Assembly: GCA_033439265.1 (NCBI GenBank)
Contig: JAVTVX010000011.1
Coordinates: forward strand, 11,966,590-12,030,589
From: Dillenia suffruticosa
Lineage: Eukaryota; Streptophyta; Magnoliopsida; Dilleniales; Dilleniaceae
Direction: 5' to 3'
DNA: 64,000 bases
Below the pieces are notes generated by a model. It was given only the letters and a program-made list of their open reading frames with translations, ran no database searches and was not told the DNA's origin. Below, in pieces: positions 35,830-49,000 of the stretch (positions within the stretch are counted from its first letter, which is position 1; each line of letters opens with the position of its first letter). Both the position numbers and the translations under genes were made by a program.

Positions 35830-36975
35830 ACTAACGATTGGAAAAAAAAGAGATTAATCACTAGAGTCTAAAAAAGGCCAACAAATGAAGTAAAAAAAGA
35901 TAATAAATAGAGTAAAAAGGAGTTAAAATAAAGAGACGATGATATGTGGTAAAAAAGAAAAAAAACAAAAGGAAAAAAATCTATATTAAAAAGAAACGAA
36001 TGATTTAAGAGAAAAAAATAAAAAGAGTACAAACCCGAATAGAAAAAAACTTTGGTCTAAAAATAAAGAGAAAACAATCTATGGTGTCAAAAAAACAAAA
36101 GGAGAAAAACTTATGTTAAAAAAAATATGAAGGACTCAAATAAAATAAAATGTATCCAAAAAAAGGAGTAAGGACCTGAACAAACAAGTAGAGCCAAAAA
36201 GGGGAGAAAAACCTATATCGAGAAAAACAAAGGACTTAAGGAAAAAAATTGATAAAAAATAAAAAGATGAAGGGTTTGAAACAAAAAAAAAAAACGAGCG
36301 CGTCATGAACAAGTGGGACAAAAAACAAAGGGAAAAACCATGTCAAAAAAGGACTTAAGTGAAGAAAAAGGTAAAAAAAAAATAAAAATAAAAGGGGAAA
36401 AGATCTGAACTAAAAAAATCTAAAAATAAAAAGAGAAATGACATGAAGGAAAAAAATAAAAAACTGAGGTCAACAAACTGGGCTAAAAAATAAAAGAGGA
36501 AAAACCTATATCCAAAAAAAAAAAAATCTAAGCTAATAATAAAATCGGGTAAAAAAAATGAAAAAGGGAAAGACCTGAAAAAAATGTCAAAAAAGAAAGA
36601 ATGACTTAAATGAAAGAATGATCTGAATGAAAAAAAAAATGGAGTCATGAATAAAAAAAAATTGTGATCAACAAACGGGGTAAAAAAACAAAAGGCAAAA
36701 AACTTATGTTCAAAAAAAAGAAAGATTTAAGCAAAAAACAAAATCGGATAAAAAATAAAAAAAGAAATGATCCAAGTGAAAAAAGAAAACAGGTCAAAAA
36801 AAGTGAAACGACTTGAATGAAAAAAAAAAGACTTGAATGAAAAAAAACCGAAGTCCCAACTAGACAAACAAATAGAAAGAGGAAAGATTTAAATGAAAAA
36901 AAAAGTAAAAAAAAGAGCAAAAATTTGAATGAAAAAAAAGACCCCAATGAAAAAAGGGTCCCAAAAAAATAGAAT
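35830..36975. repeat. A-rich purine tract, degenerate minisatellite
   Basis: About 1.1 kb in which the plus strand is almost entirely A with G and few pyrimidines. It is built from loosely repeated pieces such as aaaaacaaaaggaaaaa, gacttaagtgaaaaaa and gacctgaatgaaaaaa, recurring every 40-60 bp. On the minus strand this gives Phe/Leu/Ser-rich open frames (36136-36947) that look membrane-like but are products of the repeat. No gene is inferred. Confidence 0.8.
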
Positions 36976-37864
36976 GAGCACTCCCAATCACTTCTTTTAT
37001 ATTTAGATAATGTGTTCCACCAATACTATAATTAAGTTTAGATTCAAATCTAGTAAGTTGCATTGGTTCACATGCTATTAATTTTTTATAAATATTAGAT
37101 AATCGATAATTATATTAGAACTAATTAAATTTTATTTAAATTAAATTAGATCCATAAAAAATAAAACTCTCATACTAACTATTTTTATCATATATAAAAT
37201 TTAAATTTAAAATTTTATTTAAAAATCGATAATATCTCATCATTGAACCAACCAAGCATTCATATGCCAAAATGATTTAGAGGTTAGCTGCTTCAAAATT
37301 CATTTGAACGAAAGTTTCTATTTGGTAGAAAACTTTTTTTGGGGAGGGGGGGGGGGGAGAGAATCATAGTCCCATAATAGTGCAGTTATTAAATACCACA
37401 ATTAAAAGCATTCTATTTTTGTCTAATAGTGAGTGAGTTATATAATGGGAATGTCTTTCTCCACTATAAATTACCTAATCCTGAAATTTTTTCTACAATT
37501 TTAGAAACTTTTTATTGGTTGTTTTAAAATAAAGATTTCCCTACATTGCATTTCCTATTCTGAAAGTGTTCCTTTTTTGTTGCTGTAAAATGGCTCCTGG
37601 GCTAGAGAAATAAAAGGCAAGAATGCGACGTGGGTTGAGTGAGTCTTAGGTGTCCAATCCGCCTTTTGTGTGGATGCTGAGGCATCATGTGTTCAACAGG
37701 TTTGGTTGTTTTCAAGTTGTAACATTATTCTTGAAACCCAGAAAGGTACATGAGTGAAAGAGATTCTCAGCCATTTTAGTTAAAGTGGACAAGAGAGATA
37801 AAGCAAATGGTTGATGCTGGTTTGTACTTGGTGGGATGATCGTTTTGCTGCCACACATACTTTA

Positions 37865-37905
<41 letters not shown>

Positions 37906-40900
37906 TTTCCTTGAAATTTGCTACCATCAAATCCACAAATACTTGATATTGTCTTAATAACTACTAAAATTTTGGAAATTTAATTCGCACTTCAGTAATT
38001 GAATCATTGGTAGGAATCTTGAAACTTAGATGTGAAATCCATTTTTGGGTCTTTTTTTTGGGGGGTTGTTTAATCTATCTAACAATCACTCCGGTTATGT
38101 AGATTCTTAAAATAGATCTTAGTGGTTCATCCTCGCATATATATTGTTGAGATTTGTTGAAGGTTGGTTTTGCTTCACAAATAGCTACTCTATTGATATG
38201 AACAGAGAACCGACATTGGTGAGTCTTCTAGGACTTCACGTGTGATGAGACAATCCTTCGATGGGAGAGATTTTGACAATTAAGTCAGACAGAATAGTAA
38301 TAAAAGAATGAGAAACAAATTAAGTAGAGCCGTAAAATAATCCTGTTTTATCTCTATATGATAAGTGTAAAATTAGTGAACGTCCCTGACTGATCATTTG
38401 TTACTTAGTATATATAGCATGCATGCATGATAAGTCTTGTATCTATCTAGGGATGTAGAAACTATAATTTTTTTATAGAGAGATTATTTAGAATCTTTCG
38501 ATATTACTAAAACTGTAGTCAGAGATTTTCAAGTGATTTAGAATCCTACTAAATAAGGGAATTTTAAGTGATCATGGAGATTTTCTACTTTGTCGAAAAT
38601 GATTACAAAGATTTGTTTTTTTACTGAGAAAGGTTTCTCCAAAATTAAAAGACATTCGTATCAGATTAAAAAAAGTTTAGATTTGTTAGAGATTTTCTTC
38701 TTTATTGGATGATTACTTGTTAGACTTATCGTATAATGAGAATTATTTGCGTATTGACAGATAGTATCCAATATGGAATGAGGACAACTGAGAGGCCCAT
38801 AGATCAATAGTTAGAATGACTGAGAGGTTAGGGGACTAAGAGGTGAAGGGGCAGCTTCATGAGAGGGTTAGACCGAGAAAATCAAAAAACATAAATGAGA
38901 GTGCTCGACCGAAAAAACACTCAATTGAGAGACCAAAAGTGCGTTCGGTTGCTCATAAGCCTTATGACTATGACCCAGTGGGCCCAATAGTTCCCAGATA
39001 TTTTGGTAATGAACCGTTAAACCATGTATCATAATCATTTAACAATCACTTCAAAGGCAAGGTGGGCAAGCAATGTGCTCCAAGTTCTTGGATTGTTGAA
39101 CAGAACCAAACTCCACGGGAATGGATGGTTTGTCTATATTTTATGAAATTTATATATTTATTTACATCATTCTTAATAATCGTGATTAAGATACAGAACA
39201 GAGACATTTGATTACGGGAATACGAAGTAAAGAATGAATCTGAACAATTACACCCTTTTTATATTAGTAAATCTCAACTATTGCTTTTTTAGAGAACATG
39301 GCCAAAAAAAATTAAATTTGCCACTAGGGATGGAAGGGTAGAGATTATAATTTTTGAGAAACTAACATGATTTTAAAGAAATTTGATATTAACGATATTT
39401 TTAAAATTTTTAATGATAATTTTTAAATTTTTTCGCTAGATGAGATATATATTAAATTTTTTTTCCTCAAAATTTTATGGGCGGAGCCCTACCCTTTATG
39501 TCGCCTCGACTCATTGGACATGCATTTTTAACTTTTTTTTTTTTTGGTATCTTGATCAATCGATATCTGAAACTTTATCTCGATTAATCCGAATCGAGAA
39601 GTCTATTAGATATCAATTGAGCGGATTCTCTCCCTACAATATTTTTAACTAACAATTGAAAAAATCCTCTCCCAACAATTGTATCTTTAACCTCTTTGAG
39701 TACCACGCAATACTTCAAAAATTACGCAAAATAGGCAAGCCGACAAGGCAAACCTGCTTTTATTTGGAGTTAAAAACCTTTTTAGTGCATAGCATTTGAA
39801 ATTAAACTTGCTTCAATTTACTCATCGTAAAATAAGTAATATTAAAAATTAAAAATATTAAAAAATTATTATTGTTATTATTAATTCGAAGTTAGAAATA
39901 CAAAATTTTCTTAATATTAAATATAATATAGTTATTAAAATTTAATTATAAAAATGTATATAAACTTTATACTAAAAATTAATTTAAATAAATTAAATTT
40001 TATAAATTTGCTGGGGTAATAAATACATAGCTCTCATGCACCATGACAAAAAGGATTTCAAATGTTCACTATTCAATCAATTAAAAGATTCCATCGACAA
40101 AAAACATACAATAGCTTTTTAATTAAATTCATTTTATCATTAATCATTTATAACTTTTAATTTTCTTATAGAAAAATACCGATATTTATTTTTATTTTTT
40201 ATTTTTTTGTTATTTTAGTTTTTGTAATTTTGATTTTAGAATAAGAGATGAAACAATTTGTAACCGCAATCGAGATCAAAATCATTTTAAATTAAAATCA
40301 GAATCGAAATCACCGGTTTGGGAATAAGAGCCAAAATCGTCCATTTTTTTTGTTATACAAATATTTAAATATGAAATTATCAAATTGAGAGAAAAGAATT
40401 TATATCACTAGATTGTATTATTAGGAATCAGAACCGTCCTTTAAGGTTCTATTCCGAATCCTCTTAAGTAGATATTTAGACCTGTCAATTTTAGAACTAG
40501 AATCGATGATTATGAAACCGTGGCCACGTACACCTTATTGTTCTACGAGCTGACTCATAAAATCCGTCTCCGATATGAGCTCAAATAATATGTCCGAGGC
40601 CTCTAATTTTAAGGCTCCGATGACCAGAGGGCCTTGCGAGTCTCAAAGTATTAATTATTATTAAATATATACTTGCAATATCAAAATAAATATATGAATA
40701 AAACTTTATATAGTAATTATAACTTACAAAAAGAAAAGATTAAAAATGCTTTATTTTGAAGAAATAGTAGTATATGTATATTTATTAATCAAGAAAGTAT
40801 TATTTCTTGGTATTAAAATGATCCTAATTTTATCTCAACTGACAGTATCTTTTTTAAAAATTTCGAATTCAGATCTCTCTTATATAAAAAAAAATTATTC

Positions 40901-41759
40901 AATCAAATACCCACGTATCGATATAACCAAAATGGCAAATGTCTCTCTTTCCTATTACATGTCATTGCAAATAGAAAATAAATGAATAGCGAGGGTTTGA
41001 GTTTGGTTTCGACTCGTAAAATTCTATTTATTTTGACTTATTAGATGTAAATAAACCTATTTAAACTAGATTTAACTTGTTCACTTGATAAGCTTTTATA
41101 TAATTTTTTAATCTAATTTATTATAATTTTTATTTTTAATTTGAAATAATTAATTTTTAAAATAAGTAAAGAATTTATTTTAAGAAAATTTAGAAAAACT
41201 CAACTACTAATAGATTAATAAATTTAACATGGAAATGAATAAATAGCAATCACACAAGTACCCTCGAAACTGTGTTCTATAGATATTAATACGGATGGAT
41301 TTGGTTATTATTGAATTATCATTCTTGTTGATAAATATTCACACGTAATGATTTTGATTATCTATCCACAATCATTCGTGATAGATATTGATATTTATAA
41401 ATTTAGTTATCATTGAATTGTTATTTTTGTTAATAATTATTTTAATATACTTGAATGATTATGAATTTTTAAATTTTTTTTTTTTAAAATAGATAGTATT
41501 TAAATCGGACCACATAGCCGGTTAGATCTGCTTGACCAAGAACCATTCAGTAATTCAATTCAATTTTTATTGTTAAACCGTATAAAATCAAATTCAATCG
41601 ATATCGTTTAAAATCAATCAAAATCAATAAATCGTTCAAATTAATTTAATCGATTTTTCAATGCAATCGGTATTTTTCATGCGTTGGTAATGGAATAAAT
41701 TTATTTTTTTATAAATATATGAATTTTATTTTATTGTAAAATATAAAAATATAAATTAT

Positions 41760-41765
<6 letters not shown>
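36976..41765. other. Intergenic AT-rich region
   Basis: No gene is recognised. It includes a G run near 37345-37357, a (CT)n microsatellite at 37869-37899 and long AT-rich stretches. Short frames such as 38843-39034 (plus) have no recognisable similarity. Confidence 0.5.
37869..37899. repeat. (CT)n microsatellite
   Basis: About 31 bp of uninterrupted CT dinucleotides. Confidence 0.95.

Positions 41766-41798
<33 letters not shown>
41766..41798. repeat. (TA)n microsatellite
   Basis: About 33 bp of alternating AT, some 830 bp upstream of the sucrose-phosphate synthase start codon. Confidence 0.95.
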
Positions 41799-41801
<3 letters not shown>

Positions 41802-42586
41802 ATTGTGATAATGGTATCCCATTTATAAAATGATCCATGGATCACCCATTATTTATTCATTCGGTTTTAAAAATATTGCTCAAGTGTATTTGATCATCGT
41901 TTGAGCATGTAAAATATTAAGGGGTGGTTGTGAGCCGATGAAACTAGGCCTGCAAAGTTAGGACTTTGATTAACAATAGCGAAGCACTCCGGTAGTCTGA
42001 CAGAGGGAAGAGAGGGAACAGCGAGGAGAGAAGAAGAGAAGAGAGAGTCAAGGCAAAAGCGGCAAACATGCATTTGGAAGCGGATATCGCTCGGAAAGAG
42101 ATGATTTGATTGGTTTCTGATTCCGTCACCTCTCCGGGCGAAGGGTGTGGTGCTTCTTCCTTCCTCCACGTCTATATCTTCGTCCCACCCCCTCTTTCTC
42201 CAAGTGTCACCCCCTTCCCCTCTCACTCTGTCACTCCCATTCCTCCTCCTCTCGCTCTCTCTGTCTCATTTCCGTTCGTTCATAATACATGTTTTCCGCT
42301 CATAACACCGTTCTTCCTTGCATAACCACAACAATAGTCAAATAGCATTGCCTCAGTTAACAAACCCCCCCTCTCTCTCTCTCTCATTCCTCTGTTTCTG
42401 GTACGCTTTAGATTCTGCATAGACAAAATTAATATACCCGTTTATAGTTGAGGCTTTGATACGCGAAATTCACCAAATTTTTTGTTTTGTCAATGAAAAC
42501 AAGCTTTTGATTAATGTTGAAGAAACCCCATCTCGTGTTCTGTTGATCTCATTCAATTCCGTATGAGAGATTGAAGATCTGAAATT

Positions 42587-42589
<3 letters not shown>

Positions 42590-42627
<38 letters not shown>
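42590..42627 (+). repeat. (GA)n tract abutting the SPS start codon
   Basis: About 38 bp of GA dinucleotides ending directly before the ATG at 42628, so the leader immediately 5' of the initiation codon is pure purine. Upstream (42130-42410) the leader/promoter region is pyrimidine-rich (ctctctc at 42370-42385). I could not identify a TATA box with confidence. Confidence 0.9.
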
Positions 42628-42630
<3 letters not shown>

Positions 42631-43015
42631 GCGGGAAATGAGTGGATAAATGGGTATCTGGAGGCAATCTTGGACACTGGAGGGGGTGTGGATAGTGCGG
42701 GGCAGCAGCATCAGCCAGTGAGTTTGAGAGAGGGAGGACATTTCAATCCCACCAAATATTTTGTTGAGGAAGTTGTTACCGGTGTCGATGAGACCGATCT
42801 TCATCGTACTTGGATCAAGGTTGTTGCCACTCGCAACACCAGAGAAAGAAGCTCCAGACTTGAGAATATGTGCTGGCGTATTTGGCATCTCACTCGCAAG
42901 AAGAAACAGGTCCTCTCTCTCTCTCTCTAAAATATGCAGTTTTTTCTCTCGGGAATCAATCTAATGATAATGGGGTTTATTGGATTGTCAATAAAAATTC
43001 CAGCTCTACCTGGGT

Positions 43016-43057
<42 letters not shown>

Positions 43058-46000
43058 GTTGACTCTCTGGTTGAGAGGATTTAGTGTAAGAGAGAGGGAA
43101 TTTATTGGTATGGGACACAGATAGTAGCTGTCTTTTGAAGTTTCTGCCTGCCTCTGGCCTGACAATTGTCCTGAATACTTCTTTAATTGTGTTTACGCGA
43201 TTATATTTATCCACTGCGGGCAGTACTACTTTATTCCTTTAACTTATAACTAGGATATTCTAAATCAGTTGCCTCCCATGAATATTTAATCTTGATGCAG
43301 TTTGATTTCTAGAGAAATGTTGTTGGCCAGGAACAGACAGAGACTAAATTATTGTATTTACTTGCACTGTGAGAGAGAATGAACTATTTTTTTAATCATT
43401 AGTCAGATGCTTAGGTCATTTTCAATTAGGTCAAAAATGATGTTGTGAAATTCATATACCCCAAGACCCTCCTTTATGGGGGACATATTGAATGATGTGA
43501 ATCTTGTAGTTTACCATTTGGTTGGTGCAATTTTTGTGCATCGATGCAGACACTTGCTGGTTCCATACCATCTCACACTTTGTCCATCAAAAATTTTGAA
43601 TAAGATGTTGACTTCGGACTCCAATTCTTGCAAGTCCATGGGTTGTTGCTCCTGGAGTGAACCCATGTTCGATTGAATTTATCAAAGAAAAAAAAAAATT
43701 GTTCATGTAAAAGTTGAAAAGGCCAAAAATCTAAGGAGGGAAGAGTTTCAAACCTATATAGGATTATTTGGTATTTTGATGTATTTTGGGTGGTTTATTA
43801 TGCATAGCAAGAATTTTGTGCAAGGTTCAAGGTTGATTTTCTCTTTCCAGATGATCAAGTAATTTAGTTGAAGTTTTTAGTCCTAGTCTTATATGTAGAA
43901 CGAGTAATGTGGATGCTCAGCTTGATTAATTCTCATTTGAACAAAAAATAGCGATAGATATTTATATGCAAAGCCTAAATACCCAAACTAGTTGAAATCA
44001 AATTGTATGTAAATTCACGTTTCTAATGCAATTGACAATAGATTCTAATCGTAGAGAACATGATGCTAATGAGTCATGTGTTATCTTAGTCAAATGAGCT
44101 GTCTGTGCTTTGTGTTACTCGATATTTGTACCAAGGAGTATAGAGTGATGCACGAGACTAGCCGCCGTAATTTTGTGAATTAGATCAAGTATTTGAACCA
44201 TTATGAGTTGCGATCGTTTTACTTTCAGAGTAACATTGTTAGAAGTATAATTTTGTTCCTTCTCAATCTGGTATAGTCGGAACTGGAAGAATCCCAGCGA
44301 TTAGCAAGTCGAAGGCTGGAGAGGGAACAAGGACGCAAGGATGTAACAGAAGACATGTCAGAGGACTTGTCAGAAGGAGAGAAGGGGGATACTGTTGTGG
44401 AGCTGTCGCAGAGCAACACCCCAAGGAAAAACTTCCAGCGAAATTTCTCCAACTTGGAAGTTTGGTCGGATGACAACAAGGAAAAGAAACTTTACATTGT
44501 TCTTATCAGGTACGTCTGCTTCAAGCAAATCATAGCTGTAACAAATTTAAATTTGCCAATAAAACTGTACTATTTTAAGCATAAATAGAGCTTGGTGGGG
44601 GTGGCCAATCACATTGAGGATGTGGCTTTTTTGAATAGGAAGAGACAGAACGTGTCTTAGAAGCAAAGTCAAGTGTCTATCTTCATCTTGCACTGAATCA
44701 TTGGAATGAAATCGTGTTCTATGTGATATATGAACTTCATGAGCCTCGGAAGTAAAGAACTTTTTCGTGTAGAATCTGGTATTCGGGTTTGTATTCCCAA
44801 ATGTCTAGACTAGCCAAGATTTCCTTTACATTGCTTGAGCTTATTAGCATACAGCAACAAAAAGTCTATGTCAAGGGATGTCATAACTTTAGCCAGTGTG
44901 GTTTTTAGTAACCAGCCTTCTATGCTGCTTGAATTAACAGTTAATCTTAGTACTTCTTAATTATTTGGAAATTAAATAAAAGGTAATGCTCAATTCTCTA
45001 CTTTTTTCTACTCCATGTCTATGTCGGAAATTTTGTGCTTAAATTAAGAACATGTAAGATCAAAATCCAATCTTTTCTTGTCCAGCTTGCATGGTTTGGT
45101 AAGGGGTGAAAACATGGAGCTTGGTCGAGATTCAGACACTGGTGGTCAGGTAATTGACAATATGATTGACTATTTACAATCCAACTTTAAAATGTTTTAT
45201 TACACTTAATACGCTGATATAAATTTTAGATTAAATATGTTGTGGAGCTTGCCCGCGCACTAGCTAGGATGCCTGGAGTTTACAGGGTAGATCTATTCAC
45301 TCGCCAAATCTTGTCATCCGAAGTTGATTGGAGCTATGGTGAACCAACTGAGATGCTAATTGCTGGCTCTGAAGATGCCGAGGATATGGGAGAGAGCAGT
45401 GGGGCATACATTATTAGGATTCCATTTGGTCCACGCGAAAAATATCTTCGCAAAGAGTTGCTTTGGCCTTATATACAAGAATTTGTTGATGGCGCACTAG
45501 CTCATATACTTAATATGTCAAAAGTTTTGGGTGAACAGATTGGTAATGGTCAACCTGTCTGGCCGTATGTAATTCATGGACATTACGCAGATGCAGGGGA
45601 CAGTGCTGCCCTTCTTTCGGGAGCTTTAAATGTCCCCATGGTTTTGACTGGGCACTCTCTTGGTAGAAACAAGCTAGAGCAGCTTATCAAGCAAGGGAGG
45701 CAGTCAATGGAAGATATCAATTCGACATATAAGATAATGAGGAGAATCGAGGCTGAGGAGCTTTCCCTTGATGCTGCAGAACTTGTTATCACAAGCACCA
45801 GGCAGGAGGTTGATGAACAATGGGGACTTTATGATGGGTTTGATGTAAAGCTTGAGAAAGTATTGAGGGCCCGTGCCAGACGTGGGGTCAACTGTCATGG
45901 TCGGTTCATGCCAAGAATGGCGGTAAGGATCCTCTTTTGCATCGTTCAGAATCATGAATGAGAACTTTAAAGAGGAGAAATGTAAGAATATCAGGAAGCT

Positions 46001-49000
46001 CTCTTCTATAATTTCTCTATATTTGCTACATTTCCCTGGTTCCATCAATCCATATTTTAACATGTTTCTTTCAGATGGCATGATCCCATATAGGTGCTGC
46101 TTAGTAAACTTTTAGTTGTTATTAGCATGATTTAACACTGGAAATAATTGCTTCTGTTATTATTTTCCTTTTTGTAAAGAGAAACTAAAGAAAAAGCAAT
46201 ATAGAATATCAGTTTGGATGGGTCTTACCTCTTATACTAGTTAATGAGTATTTATAATATAGCTTCAATGCAGGTTATTCCTCCTGGCATGGATTTTAGC
46301 AGTGTCATAGTTCAAGAAGATACACTTGAAGCTGAAGGGGAGCTTGCATCCCTTACTGGTGATGGTTCTCCTAAAGCACTCCCATCAATTTGGGCAGAAG
46401 TGAGTTGCTGTTATCTTGTTACATTTTCTGTTCTTGCAGTGATATTTTTTTTGTTTTCTATCCTCCTCAGCAATTTGTTTCTGCAGGTGATGCGATTTCT
46501 TACAAATCCTCATAAACCCATGATCTTAGCATTATCAAGACCAGATCCTAAGAAGAACATAACAACTTTATTGAAAGCATTTGGAGAAAGCCGCTCATTA
46601 AGAGAACTTGCTAATCTTGTGAGTGGTTTGTATATTTGATTTTCACTAATGCAATACATGGGGAAAAATAGTAGCAAAAACTAACGTGCATTTGTTTAGA
46701 CACTTATAATGGGGAACAGGGATGATATAGATGAGATGTCAGGCGGAAATGCAAGTGTGCTCACGACAGTATTGAAATTGGTTGATAAATATGACCTATA
46801 TGGGCAAGTGGCCTACCCAAAGCATCACAAGCAATCAGATGTCCCAGATATATATCGTCTTGCAGCAAAAACAAAGGTGAATTTTGGAATGTACAAGAAC
46901 ATTCAGAGATGCCTTTATTTTTCATCGATGAAATTGATCCACTAAACTGTCAGTTTGCTGCAGGGGGTCTTCATTAATCCAGCTCTGGTTGAGCCATTTG
47001 GACTTACCTTGATCGAGGTTGGTGTCACTAATTCTGTCTCGTACATTTTTTTTTTGTAATGTGAGATAGAATTTTGATTTCTATATGTGTGTATAACAAG
47101 CAAGGCTGCGGCACATGGACTTCCTATGGTGGCTACTAAAAATGGAGGCCCAGTTGATATTCAACGGGTAAACAAATAACTTACATTGCATTTCCAACCT
47201 CGTAATTCAAGCACAATAGATGGGGATTTGATTATGCTGTATCATAACCTCAAATTTTCTTTTATGGGTTGAAAATTAGGTGCTTAACAATGGCCTGCTT
47301 GTGGACCCTCATGATCAAGAAGCAATTGCCTCTGCACTTCTTCGACTACTATCAGATAAAAGTATGTGGTATGATTGCAGAAATAATGGCTGGAAGAACA
47401 TACACCTCTTCTCATGGCCCGAGCACTGCCGCACTTACTTGACTAGAGTTGCTGCCTGCAGAATGAGGCATCCTCAGTGGCAAATAGACACTCCAATGGA
47501 TGAAACTGTTGCAGATGACTCTTTCAGTGACTCACTTAGAGACGTACAAGATATGTCCCTTAGGCTGTCAGTTGATGGGGAGAGAGGAGCTTCACTGACT
47601 GAATCCATAGCCCATCCCTCTTGGGGTCATACGGTGCAAGACCAAGTAAACCATGTTCTCAGCAAGATGAAGAAGCCATACAATGAACTACAGGACTCTG
47701 AAGATGGGAGAAAATTGCAAGATAATGTAGGCAGCAAGTATCCCATTTTGAGGCGCCGAAGGAGATTGATTGTCATAGCTCTTGATCTCTATGACAGTGA
47801 TGGGTCTCCCTCAGAAGATATGATACCAATACTGCAAGATATAATGAAAGGAGCTCGCTTAGATTCACAGAATTCAAGATTTACAGGTTTGGCAATAGCA
47901 ACAGCCATGCCAATGTCAGAAATTGTAGCCTTACTAGAGTGCGGGAATATTCAAGTGAATGAATTTGATGCTTTGATTTGTAGCAGTGGGAGTGAAATGT
48001 ATTATCCCGGTGTTTACACGGATGAAGATGGAAAGCTTTATAAAGACCTAGATTATGCATCACATATTAAATATCGATGGGGTCATGAAGGCCTAAAGAA
48101 AACAATCTGGAAACAAATGAATACAAATGAAAGTTCAGGAGTTGAGTCTGATCATAGCCTAATTGAGGAAGATCTAGAATCTAGTAATGCTTATTGTGTC
48201 TCATATGTGATCAAGGATGTTAGTAAGGTATAAACCTTCCCTGCATCTTAGGTATTGCATTAACTTCATTAATTCCATGTATACCGAATTATGCCTTTTT
48301 TCTATTGCAGGCAAGGAGAGTAGATGACATGAGGCAGAAGCTTAGGATGCGGGGTCTCCGTTGTCATCTTATGTATTGCAGGAACTCGACAAGAATGCAA
48401 GTTGTTCCTCTGCTTGCGTCTAGATCTCAGGCACTAAGGTACTGCCACATATATCTCTCTTATTGTTTGATTATCAATAAAACTTGAGTCTGTCCAGCCT
48501 GATTGGAAAATGGACTATTATGAATGACATAGATGCTTCTTAGGGTTTTAAATAAAATTTTTTCTATGAAGGTACACAAGACAGGCAGCTGAGGGTAAAG
48601 GTACTCTATAGCTTTAAGAGAATGATGGTCTGATCGCTTAAATTTTTTGAGCCATTCTGGCTCGTTTTTGACTTCTTACTCTTAGTAGGTTGCAGATATA
48701 GTGAAGCATTTTTATTTTAAAGATTTTTGCTTGATTGTTGTTCAATAGTATATCGCTTTTTAAGCATACAAGGCATTTCCCTATTGTTGCGTAGTTCAGT
48801 CTATTCTTTCTAAAATCATGAAGAACTATTTGTTTGACCTATCAAAACAAAAATCCTACTCAATGAAAGATATTAAATAATTTGAGGGCAATTTCATATG
48901 CTTCTAACTCGCTAGCGTTGAATGAGGCAGATCCTTGTATAGGGTTTATACCTTTGTATTTGAGGGCAAGTCTTGGTGCAACGGTCGAGTTGTTTTTTTG

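Noticed and set aside
36136-36947. Minus-strand Phe/Leu/Ser-rich frames resembling membrane proteins
   Set aside because: Reading the T-rich strand of the purine array automatically gives Phe and Leu; several overlapping frames look alike.
41894-42325. Frames on both strands upstream of SPS
   Set aside because: CT-rich leader/promoter sequence with no recognisable protein similarity.
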